64,000 nt of DNA from Tridacna crocea. Its lineage: Eukaryota; Mollusca; Bivalvia; Cardiida; Cardiidae. The notes under the pieces were generated by a model. The model did no database searches. It had not been told where the DNA came from and worked only from the letters and a program-made list of their open reading frames with translations. Numbering within the stretch: position 1 is the first letter of the stretch; every line of letters starts with the position of its first letter. The stretch spans positions 57,232,192 to 57,296,191 of the forward strand of contig OX031061.1 of the NCBI GenBank assembly GCA_943736015.1, in the 5' to 3' direction. The position numbers were made by a program, and so were the translations under genes. This document shows, in pieces, positions 1 through 12,500 of the stretch.

Positions 1-390
1 AAAAATGACAATCAGACAACGAAAACATTCTCCATAATTTTACTTTACTTCAAAATGGCACTAAATTTTCAGGAATTATAGCAAATTAACACTTACAGTG
101 TTGATTAAACCCCACAGATTTGTTATGTTTAGAAATAAGACTTAAATAACGATCTATCACAGTTGCTTTTGCCTAAAGTGTAATAGGAAATCAGACAGTT
201 TAGATCAAAGATCAGACTGCATGTTTTATGCAGTCTTATCTTAAACTATACTGTCTGCAAAGACAACTTTATAGGTGCTTTATGGGTTAATATACATAAA
301 ATACATCCACATGTTGTTTGTTAATCTGAAAAATTTTATATTTACTTAAAAAGAAGGCATTATAAACATACTGACATAAACTATTTTTAC

Positions 391-552
391 CTCCTGTATA
401 AAATCTTTGGTCCTTCATCTTTTTCTTGTTTTTCTTCTTTTTACAGAGCCATATGGAGAAAATACACAAAAACAGCCATAGCATCACCCCCACAGTCCCA
501 ATCAACAACCCCAAAAACCAGGGCTTCTTGAATAAATCTATCTCCTCAGGTT
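391..552 (-). CDS. robo: robo exon, transmembrane helix and start of cytoplasmic tail
   Basis: Phase 1-1, 162 bases. A short acidic juxtamembrane stretch ([12 protein letters not shown]) leads into a hydrophobic helix ([18 protein letters not shown]) ending FSIWL, which matches the end of the helix in Robo proteins, then a stop-transfer run [18 protein letters not shown]. Acceptor tatttacag, donor gtaaaa. The conserved cytoplasmic motifs would be encoded before base 1. Confidence 0.93.
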
Positions 553-3500
553 CTGTAAATACATAATTCCCATAATGTTATAGCCTAAATACCTGCATAG
601 AGAAAACAATGAAAAGCATTCAGATTCAAGTCATACCAGGTAAAACTATTGAAATCATTATGAAAATGAGTTGATCCAACAATTTGTATTAGCCACTGGT
701 AGACACATGAATCTTGGAAGGAAGGTCAAAAGTTGCCAGGGAAACAGTCTTTTGTTAAGTTTTTACATTGTTTTAAAATTCATATCTCTGCCATTGAATT
801 TCTCGTGAAATGGGTTCAAATCTAGAATGCCTGCAGATATCGAAATTTTAAAAGTCACATGCACAACTACACATCATAGAGATTCATTGTGGTAAGTTTG
901 AACTTATTCCAATGAAAACTGTAGGTGTAGTTGTGGACACAAGAATCTGCTAATAGTCGGACAAATGGACGAAAAACCGAGGCCATAACATAATACATGT
1001 ACGACCCTTCGGGTGTATAAAAAAGGGGCATGGTCACCTTCCCATGTGATATAGGATCCTCTTTGTATAATAATTAGTAACTTGTCCAAATTTGAAGTAT
1101 ATTTATTGAAAGATATCATTTAAACCTTTACCACACATTGACAACTTTTAACGTCCCTGAGGAAAAAGCCTTTTAAAAACATTGTGGGAAAAGGAGAAAA
1201 TGCTGGTAACCAGCATTTTCTCCTCTTCCCACAAAGTTTTCTACCCAATCAAAAGCAAAATTGCACCATTTGAGCAACTTTGAAATTGTCATCTGCAAAT
1301 GCTTTTATTTTGGATAAGTCTAAATTTTTGCTGTGTGGTAAGGGGTTAATGTTCATGTCAAAGTTTTTTCATGATGTAGACCCAAAAGCCAGGGCTAAGA
1401 CCATAACTCCATGATTTTCGAAAAAAATTTCAAGCTAAAAAATTTCAAATACTTACCCTCATTGGTTATTGGTTTCAAAGTCGAGGCATCTCTACTGTCA
1501 GCTGTATAAACTTCTCCTTTGCCTGAAAGTTATGAAAACAGGAAGAAAATATAAGCAAAGCCATGTTTCTCTTGAAATCTCATTGTGCAACTTAACCCTT
1601 TCCCACACAATCCTAATTTTTATCGACTTTGAGGTAAATGGTATTTGAAAACATTGTGGGAAAAGGAGAAAATGCTGGTAACCAGCATTTTCTCCTTTTC
1701 ACACGTTTTCAACCCTTTCTGATACATGAGCCATCATTTGAATTTCATCTTATTTGTTGTCTTTCAATTTGGTTAAGTCTTAAGTTTTGTGGTTTGGTGA
1801 AGATTTAACACCAGCACTTTATCCTTTTCAAAATATTTTCTAGCTTCTTATTCCTTCAACCCTCTACTGCATAATGATAACCCTGTAAAAAGAATGCTAT
1901 AGAAAACACTGGAAAGAAGAGAACATTCCAGCGAGCAGCATTTTCTCTTTTTCAAGATCAAGTTCACACTTCATCAGGGTAATTAACTCATAACCACAAG
2001 ACAATATTTTAGACTGGTCCAAATTGAAAGCATTTGCAGACGACAAAATAAAAGTGACTGAAAATTTGAAATTTGTATTGTGAAGGGTAGAAAACATTGT
2101 GGGAAAAAGAGAAAATGCTGGTTACCAGCATTTCCTCCTTTTCCTACAATGTTTTCTAAAGGCTTCTTTCTCAGTAGCGTCAAAAGTAGGGATTGTGTGG
2201 TAATGGGTTAATCCTTTACCAAACAACAACGTTTTAGATTGGTCCAAACTGAAAGCACTCTGAGATGACAAAATAAACATAACTCAAAAATTAAACTTTG
2301 TTTCCAGCAGAGTAGAAAACATCATGGGAAAAGTAGAAAATGCTGGTTACCAGCATTTTCTACTTTTCCCCACATGTTTCTCAAAGGCTTCTCTCTCAGG
2401 GCCATAAAAAAAACCAGGGATTGTTTGGTAAAGGGTTAAAACTTAGAATTGCTTGGTACAGGGTAAAAAGCTTCAGTTTGTACTACATAAAATTGCCATA
2501 TTCTTTTTATCGAACAATCTTTTAAAACTTAAAATCTGACAAACAAAGCAATGATTCAACAGCTATGATCTCATTGAAAATAACTCAATCTAGATATAAA
2601 ATGACCAATACAGCCATTTGAATGGGATATGCGTGTTTCGCATTCGCGATGATGGAATACCATTTCATGATCCTGAATATGCACACAAAAGCTGTAATTC
2701 AATAATATTTGCATTAGAAAACAAATTTCATAAATAGTTGATAGCTTCGCACATTAGCAAACACAAAAATACAGGTTTCATGTTCTCACAAAGACATTAA
2801 TCTGTCAACTTTTGACCAAACTAAAAGTATTTGGACTGGACCAAATTGAAAGTATTTGCAGACAACAAATTCGGTGTTGCTTAAATGTTGATTTCTGTTT
2901 ATAATTGGGTAGAAAACAATGTGGGAGAAAAGAGAAAATGCTGGTTACCAGCATTTTCTTCTTTTCCCACAATGTTTTAAAATGCCCTCTATGTCACGGT
3001 CCTCAAAACTCGGAACTGTGTGTTAAAGAGTTAATGTACAATGCCGACCCTTGAATAGAAAGCCTTTGAAAACATTGTGGGAAAAGGAGAAAATGCTAGT
3101 AACCAGCATTTTTTTCTTTTACCCACAATGTTTTCTAACCTTATCAGAATAATTTCAATCATTTGATTGATATACAATTTGTTGTCTGCAAAAGCTTCCA
3201 ATTTGGACCAGTCTTATAAATTGTCATTAGACAAAGAATGAATTCTGATCTCCCAGAAATCAATTTTCACATCTATCAGGACATTGTGATGCCACTTTGA
3301 ATGCAGCAATAATTCTTGTCCATTTTCACAAGGCATTTTTTCCCTGCAAGTTACTTTTCCGGAACAAACTCTTCTTCGCCCTTTATCAAATTATCCTTGT
3401 TTTAACAATAGTGAAGAAAACATTGTATGAAAAGGAAGAAATCCTGGCAGCAAGCGAGCTGGTAACCAGTATTCCAGCGAGCTGCCCACCATTGTTTTCT

Positions 3501-6500
3501 CATTGTCCCTCAATTTTTTCAAAAGCCTTTTTTCTTGAGTGTTCTTCAAACAAAGTAATGTTGAGTAAATGAAAAGAAATATTTGTCACAAATCGTCAAA
3601 TATATCATGTGAAAGTATTTCATGTCAGGCTTAATCTGCTATCAGGATTGGAGCGACTTTAATTCTGTTGTCTGCAAAATTAAATGGTTTCAATTTGGAC
3701 CAGTCTTAAATTTTGCCCTTTGGTACAGATTTAACCCTTTCCCAAACGACAAACTTTTGGACTAGACCAAATTGAAAGCATTTGCAGATGACAATTCAAC
3801 TCTTGCTGAAAAGATGATTTCGGTCTATGATAGGGTAGAAAACATTGTGGGAAAAGGAGAAAATGCTGGTTACCAGCATTTTCTCCTTTTCCCACAATGT
3901 TTTCAAAAGGCTACTGTTCTAGACCTGTAAAAACCAGCAATTGTTTGGGAAAGGGTTAAAGAACTCTGGTCTTCATTCTCTCAATGGCTATTGTGGTTGA
4001 GCAACTCATATCATTAAGACAATTTTTCAAAACTCAATTTATTACCCGAAGAATATTCTACGTCATAATTCTTAGACTACAAATAATTCAATCCCATCGT
4101 TTTATTCACACCATCTAACGAGCAGAATGGTTAATAATTCCCGAGTCGTGGTATTGTATGTGTCAATAATCGTATCATTTTGTCCGATCAGTTTACAAAT
4201 ACCATAAATTCTGTAATAATACACCGCTCAGCATCCGTCCCTCCTACCCAATATCCATTTATCACTGTGGTGAATGAACATGAGTTATCACTCAGTTTAT
4301 CATTAATCTATATTGAATGACAAAATACATTAACCCATTACAAATAAACATACAACTTTTTCTAATTGCCCATGCAGTGATCAGTCTTTGGAAACATTGT
4401 AGGAACAGAAACAATAATGCCTGTTATAGGCAATTGTTTCTTTTCCCACAATGTTTTCCTAATCCCTCTTAAAGTACATTTTGTTTCCTTAACCCTTTAC
4501 TACACAACAAAATTTAAGACTCTTCAGAATTGAAAACACAAGCAGCGGAAGAAATTAATGTTTAACTCTAAAACTGAAATTTGTTTCCAGCAGGGTAGAA
4601 AACATTGTGGGAAAAGGAGAAAATGCTGGTTACCAGCATTTTCTCCTTTTCCCACAATGTTTTCAAAAAGCTTCTATCTCAGCATTGTAAAGACCAAACA
4701 TTGTTTGGTAAATGGTTAAAATATCAAGTTGCTTGTAGTATTACAAAGAAAACTGCCTATTATGGTTATGGAATTACCAATAGTCAACAACTCGTCAATT
4801 TCTCAATACCCTGCAATCGAGGTTTATCTCTTGAATTAGTGATTCCTGGCAATACTTTTCTAATCAAAATGATTTTTTCCAACCTATATTTGACTGATCC
4901 TATCCTAAGAAATTTGACACAAAGCTAGAGCTATCACTATATGTGATTATACCCCCCACCAGCTCCTTGTCATAAAAACAGGTCTTTATCACATCACAGA
5001 ATACAGAATGGTATAGTACGATAGTAAGAGTTGAAAAAAGTTCAAGGGGAGATAATTCCGCTACAAATCACAGCAGGATCATGAAAATTGTACATGGGCA
5101 ACTTCACATATATAGCAACCATGTGCATTAATTTAAGTTCAGTATTTGAAAAGCTGTAGGAGTATTGCTTCGGACAAATTTGTGTCGATGGAGGGACAGA
5201 CATAGCGATTGCAGTATACCCCCTCCACTACGACGTGGGGGGTATAAAAACAAGAAAGCTAATTCCCATTATCAGGAAAATACATAAACATTTTTTCATT
5301 TTGTAGCAAGTGCAGGTTGAGATCAGCCTGCAAAGAACACACTGGAACACTTTTTCTACAATAAACTTGATTAGATATCGTTCCCTAAAGCTTTTGGCCA
5401 GGGCAGCAAAGACAACGCAGAAAATGAGTCACTATTCCCGGCGTGAAATGAAAATATCTATTTTGTACTTGACAGATTACAAACAAATCTCAGGCTAAAA
5501 AAATACTCCCAATATTTCAGAACTTATTCATTCCTTGGTACAAGATCTTTTTCTTCCATTAAATAAACAAAACCATTTTATCAAAAATCATATTTATACA
5601 TTGTCAAAGATACCTGTTAATCCTTCAAAGCACTAAAAGCATTTCGTGAAATCTAAGATTTTCTAAACAACAAGTTAAATCATACAGAAATACAGCCCTG
5701 AGTCCTGAGACAGTATTGACTGTATTAAGTTAATGTACCCAAGGGACACACAAATCATTGAGGTTTCAACAGGACGCCTATTAACTCTTTACCAAACAAC
5801 AAAATTTTGGATTATCCCAAATTGAAAGCATTTGCAGATGACAATATCAATGTGAATCAAAAATAGAATTTTGAATTGGAAAAGGTAGAAAACATTGTGG
5901 GAAAAGGAGAAAATGCTGGTTACCAGCATTTTCTCCTTTTCCCACAATGTTTTCAAAGGCTTTCTTTCTCAGGGTCTTTAAAAGTCGGGATTGAGTGGTA
6001 AAGAGTTAAACACATTACCAAATGGTACCCTGTTTTGATGACCATGTGAAAAAAAGGATTTTCAAAATATTGAAGAAAAAGGTGAAAATGCTGGTAACCA
6101 GCATTTTTACTTTTTCTTCCATGTTTTTTCCCACAATGTTTTCAAAGGCTTTCTTTCTCAGGGTCTTTAAAATTGGGATTGAGTGGTAAAGAGTTAAACA
6201 CATTACCAAATGGTACCCTGTTTTGATGACCATGTGAAAAAAAGGATTTTCAAAATATTGAAGAAAAAGGTGAAAATGCTGGTAACCAGCATTTTTACTT
6301 TTTCTTCCATGTTTTCTGTCCTTTCAAAGAAGAAAACCAGTATCAGAGCAAAATCAAAATGCCAATGCTATCAATCGAAACAAATCTAGAATTTTGTACT
6401 GCAAGAAAAAGAGTTGAACACTCTTAAAGCCAAGCTGAGGAAGAACACTTTGGAAAATATTTTGCAGACTTCTAACCAGTCATTAAGAAATTTAGTTCAT

Positions 6501-9500
6501 TTGAACCGTTTTTAAACTTGGTGTCCGCAGATGCTTTCAAATTTGAAGGTTCTAAAGTTTGTCAAATGGAAAAGGGTTAAATCTTTATTCTAACATGACA
6601 CTCGAATTTGGCTCTATAAACACAGTGCAAGGAAAACGTGGTAAAATCTGCGACAATCCATGTAGAGTGACGTCATTCAATGAGTGAGTTATTCAATGGA
6701 ATATAATCTTCATCAGCGTTTTTACTCTTAGTTTGAACTTGTTTTCCTTTCATTAAGAATTGGCCATGTTAGAATCGAAATAATCTTCTTTCTATCGTGG
6801 TATATCATTCAATAAACCACGTTATGAGTTATGAGGCGCAATGAATAACCCACTTGGGCTATCGCCCTCGTGGATTATTTATTGTGCCTCATAACTCACA
6901 TCTGTGGTTTACTGAACAATATACCACGATAGAAAGAAGATTATTCTTAAATATCTTCTGTCAGAGAAGCTTTCTGTTATTATCTAACCCTTTACCAAAC
7001 AATTCTATGTTTTCAAATCAGTAAGGATAGAGTCTTTTCAAAACATATATGAAGCTTCCTTTTTTAATTCTTTACCACATAATCCCGATTCTTAACGACC
7101 TTAGAAAGAAGCCTTCTGAAAACATTGTGGGAAAAGGAGAAAATGCTGGACACCACAAAGTTTTCTACCCTATCAAAGAAATTTGCATCATTTGATTCGC
7201 CATGAAATTGTCGTCTGCAATTTCTTTCAATTTGGATAAGTCTAAAATTTTGCTGTGTGGAAAAGGGTTAACTAAATCCTTTTTTTCCTTTATAAGGCAC
7301 ACATAATTATTTCAAGTGTTTTTCATTTGTTGTATGCAAAAAAGATCATCTCTAAATTTTCATGGAGTGAGATAGAGTTACTCTCTACATAGCTTTCCTT
7401 TCCAGAAAAATTCTTTTGAACATATCACCATTTACTGCACAATGCCAACAACCTTGAGAAAGAAGCCTATTGAAAACACTGTGGGAAAAGGAGAAAATGC
7501 TACAGTTTTCTAAACCTTCCTCAAACAAGTTTTAACCCTTTACCACACAATGATGACTGTTAATGACCCTGAGGGAGAAGTCTTTTGAAAACATTATGGG
7601 AAAAGGAGAAAACGCTGCCGAACACCATTTTCTCCTTTTCCCATAAAGTTTTCTACCCTATCAAAGAGAAATTGCATGACTTGAGCCACAATGAATTTAT
7701 TGTCTGCAAATGCTTTTAATTTGGACTTGCCTTAACCCATTACCACTCAATCCCTACTTTTGACGCCCCTGAGAAAGAAGCCTTTTGAAAACACTGTAGG
7801 AAAAGGAGAAAATGCTGGTAACCAGCATTTTCTCCTTTTCCCACAGTGTTTTCTACCCTTTCCAGAACAAATTTCTATTTTTCAGTCACCTTTATTTTGT
7901 CGTCTGCAAATGCTTTCAATTTGGACCAGTCCTAAATTTTCTCGTGTGATAATGAGTTAAAATTTGCTGTGTGATAAAGGGTTAATTTTCGTTCACATTT
8001 ATTTTTGTGTCCGCAAATGCTTTCAAGTTGGACCAGTCTAAAACGCTTTTATTTTGGTCATGAGTTAGAGAACCAGTCAAATATTTAAGAATGAGAGACA
8101 TCTTTTATTATCCAACCCAATTCATCCACTGCTATAAACTTTAAAGCAAAATAATTTCCAGCTGTTAAACATTGATAATGCTTTTAAATCTACAGAGAAA
8201 CCCACTCAAAGGAAAATGATCCATCAATTGGAGCTGCCATTACGAAATCACATTTATCTTGAAAAAACAGAATACTAAAATCCTTTGAAATTTCATCAGA
8301 TATTTGACATAACAGATAAAATGCTTAAAAAGAACTATTTAGAAATCACTGAATATTTAACAGCACATTAATGCAAACAATTGTAAAACAAATGCTTCTA
8401 TTTTGAAACAAAAAGCAAGGACAGGAAAATAAATGAGAACTGTACAACCAAACTTTAGTATAGCATGATTTACCTTGTCAGTACTGCAGTTTTGATGAAG
8501 CTGTTTTTTATTTATTAATGGGAAAACCATTTGCTACAGTATGGAAACCAAATGTAGCATAAAGTTTCTCGTTATAGAATAAATTTACCTTAGATGACAA
8601 ATCTGTAACATCAACTAACAGACCTTTTGGAAAAGATACAGTATTTTGTGGAATATAAATTTATCATGACATATATTTTGGCCTGTATTACCAAACACTG
8701 TAAACTGCATTCTTACTGTGACTCCAAAATGAAAATACAGAAATTCTGATTAGCCAAACCTTTCATGGATACTAGTAATACAAATATGGTTTAGCCAATC
8801 AGATTCTGTGTTACTTAGAATGAATTTATCTATACACTAAAACCACAATTACAAGCCAGTCTCCAATGATTGGTGAATGGATCACAGCCCTACCTAAGTA
8901 TGGTATACTTTTAAAAACTTATAAACTGTTCTTTACCCTTTCTGAAACAACCTTTTCTTTGAAAAGAAGTACTTGGCTGTCCACAAATTTTTTGAATTCA
9001 ATCCTGTCAAACATTCAGTGAACCATTTACCACACAACCTGCTATGATACCTTCTGAAAACATGGTGGGAAAAGGAGACAATGCTGGGAACCAGCATTCT
9101 CTCCTTTTCCCACAATGTTTTCTACCCTTCACAAAACAATTTTCAAATTTTCAGTCACATTTTTTTTGTCTTCTGCAAATGCTTTAAATTCGGACAAACC
9201 TAAAATTTTGTCATTTGGTAACGAGTTTAATGTGGCTAAATGATGGAAAATATCTTTCATAAGGTAGACAACATTGTGGGTAAAGGAGAAGATGCTGTTT
9301 ACCAGCATTTTCTCCTTTTCCCATAATGTTTTCAAACTACTTCCTCCTCAGAGTCTGTAAAACTCGGGATTGTGAAGTAAAGGGTGATGGGTCCTTATGA
9401 TAATGTAGCTTTCAGCTCTCCTGAGTGTTCCAATGAAGTATGTAAACAACAAGAGGGCCAAGATGGCCCTGGATCGCTCACCTGAATTTTTGAGATGACC

Positions 9501-12500
9501 ATAGTCTATTTTTTTTTTTAGGTATTGAAACATTGGAACCAAATTTATAATTTTGCCAAGCAATTTTCAAAAGGTCACCTGTAAAAATCATTTCGAAATC
9601 TGACCATCAGTTTCAAAAAGAAGAATTTTTAAGAATTCTTCATTTCTGTATAAGAGCAAGTAGCCCCCATCCATGAGAGCCATGTTTCTTGATGGATCAA
9701 AATTTACAAACAAGTTTTGAAAAGGGTCACCCAAGGAACATCTCTCTGAAATAATTTCAAAATCTGACCAGGGGTTTTAGAGAAAGAGAATTTTAAAGAA
9801 TTTCATCATGTCCATATAGTGCAAGTAGCCCCCATTCACAAGACCATGTTTCTTGATGGATCAAAATTATATGTACAGCTTTTGGAAAGGGTCCCCCAAG
9901 GAACATCTCTGTCAAATTATTTTAAAATCTGACCACAGGTTTCAGAGAAGAAGAATTTTCAAGAATTTCTTCATTTCCATATAGAGCAAGTAGCCCCCAT
10001 TCACTAGAGCCATGTTTCTTGGCCTATCAAAATTTTGCGAACAATTTTAGAAAAGGGTCACCCAAGGAACATCTCTGTGAAATTATTTCAAAATCTGTCC
10101 AGCCATTTCAGAGAAGAAGAATTTTCAAGAATTTCTTCGTTTCTATATAGTGCAAGTAGCCCCCATTCACCAGAGCCATGTTTCTTGACCAATCAAAATT
10201 TTGCGAACAATTTTTGAAAAGGGTAACCCAAGGAACAAGTCTGTGAAATTAGTTCAAAATCTAACCAGCGGTTTTTGAGAAGAAGAATTTTTAAGAATTT
10301 CTTCATTTCTGTATAGTGCAAGAAGCCCCCATTCACCAGAGCCATGTTTCTTGACAGATCAAACTTTCGTGAACAATTTTTGAAAAGGGTCATCCAAGGA
10401 ACATCTCTGTGAAATTATTTTAAAATCTGACCAGCGGTTACAGAGAAGAAGAATTTTTAAGAATTTCTTCATTTCTGTACAGTGCAAGAAGTTTTTCTTG
10501 ACGGATCAAAATTTCACGAACAATTTTTGAAAAGGGTCACCTAAGGAACATCTGTGTGAAATTATTTTAAAATCTGGCCAGCGGTTTCAGAGAAGAATTT
10601 TTAAGAATTTCATCATTTCTGTATAGTGCAAGAAGCCCCCATTCACCAGAGCCATGTTTCTTGACGGATCAAAATTTCACGAACAATTTTTGAAAAGGGT
10701 CACCCAAGGAACATCTGTGTGAAATTATTTTAAAATCTGGCCAGCGGTTTCAGAGAAGAAGATTTTTAAAGAATTTGCTAAAAAATTCCATTTCGTTGCC
10801 ATGGCAACCAGAGTTTTTGACGGAATCAAATTCTGTGAACAATTTTTAAAGAGGACCTCCCAAGGAACATTCCAGCCAAGTTTGGTCCAAATCCGCCCAG
10901 CGGTTTAGGAGGAGTTGATGTTTAAAGAATTGTTGACGACGCACTGACGCACGACGGACACCGGGTGATCCTAAAAGCTCCCCTTGAGCACGTTGTGCTC
11001 AGGTGAGCTAAAAACCAGGGAAATCCGAGCAGAACTTTCTGAATATCATCCTTGTTTATTTAACTCTTTGCCAAACAACAAAATCTTTCAATTTGTTCAA
11101 TTAAAGCAACTGCAGACAATATCAGTCGATAATATGTTGCTCAAATGAAAATACTGGTTTCAAAATGGCCGAAAAAATTGTCGAGTACAGGAAAGTTTGT
11201 TACAAGCACTTTCTTTGTTTCCCTCTACATTTTCAAGTCTTTTATCTGTTGTTAGTCCAAACAAAGGGTTCTTTGCTAAAGAATTAAAACTTTTCTCTAA
11301 TGATAATAACTTTAGATCAAACATCAATTGATTTTTTTCCGTTTCTGACATTGATTCCTTCAGATATATTGAGATCTGCCTTGACATTAACCTTTAACTC
11401 TTTACCAAACGACAGAATTTTAGACTGGTCCAAACTTAACCCATTACCACACAATCCCTACTTTTGACGCCCCTGAGAAAGAAGCCTTTTGAAAATACTG
11501 TGGGAAAAGGAGAAAATGCTGGTAACCAGCATTTTCTCCTTTTCCCACAGTGTTTTCTACCCTTCCCAGAACAAATTTTAATTTTTCAGTCACCTTTATT
11601 TTGTCGTCTGCAAATGCTTTCAATTTGAACCAGTCTAAAATTTTGTCGTGTGGTAAAGAGTTAAAGCATTTGCAGACGACAAAATAAAAGTGACTGAAAA
11701 TATCAAATTTGTTTTGTGAATGGTAGAAAACATTGTGGTTACCAGCATTTTCTCCTCTTTCCACAAAATGTTTCCAAAAGGCTTCTTTCTCAGGGTCGTT
11801 AAAAGTCGGGATTGTGTGGTAAAGATTTAAAACAAAGTTTATGGCTGACAACATTAGAATCTGCCTTTTAGCTCTTTATCACACAATCAGAAGCTTTAAC
11901 AATATCATGGGGGAAAAAATATTTGAAAACACTGAGGGGAAAGGAGAAACCAGCAATTTCTCCTTTCCCCAAAATGTTTTGTAAACCTTCCAATAGTTAG
12001 AATCAATATAAGGCTACATGCGTATAAACTTTGTAACGAAAGTCTGGAAAAAGATCAAGTCTGGGGAAAAAAATTCTTTTCATCTCAAGCAATCTTTTCT
12101 ACCACACATGAAACAATATCTATGTTATATGACATTTCACAACCCAAGCAACCTTTTTTAACCCTTTACCACACAATCCCGACTTTTAACAACTCCATGC
12201 ACAAAGCCTTTTGAAAACATTGTGGGAAAAGGAGAAAATGCTGGTTACCAGCACTTTCTCCTTTTCCCACAATGTTTTATACAATGCTGGAAACAAATTT
12301 CAATTTTTGAGATATGTTTATTTTGTCATCCGCAACTGCTTTGAATGGACCAGCCTAAACTTTTGTTGTTTGGAAAAGAGTTAACGCACATGATAGAGTA
12401 TCTATGATTATGACATTTCATAGCAATGTTGGTAAAACTGGTTTTCTGTACCAGAAGTATGATTGCCAGCAGGTTATAATGTCAACTTCTAAAAGGTTTT

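Noticed and set aside
9450-11013. CRISPR-like array
   Set aside because: The ~165 bp units are contiguous tandem repeats without unique spacers and the host is an animal.
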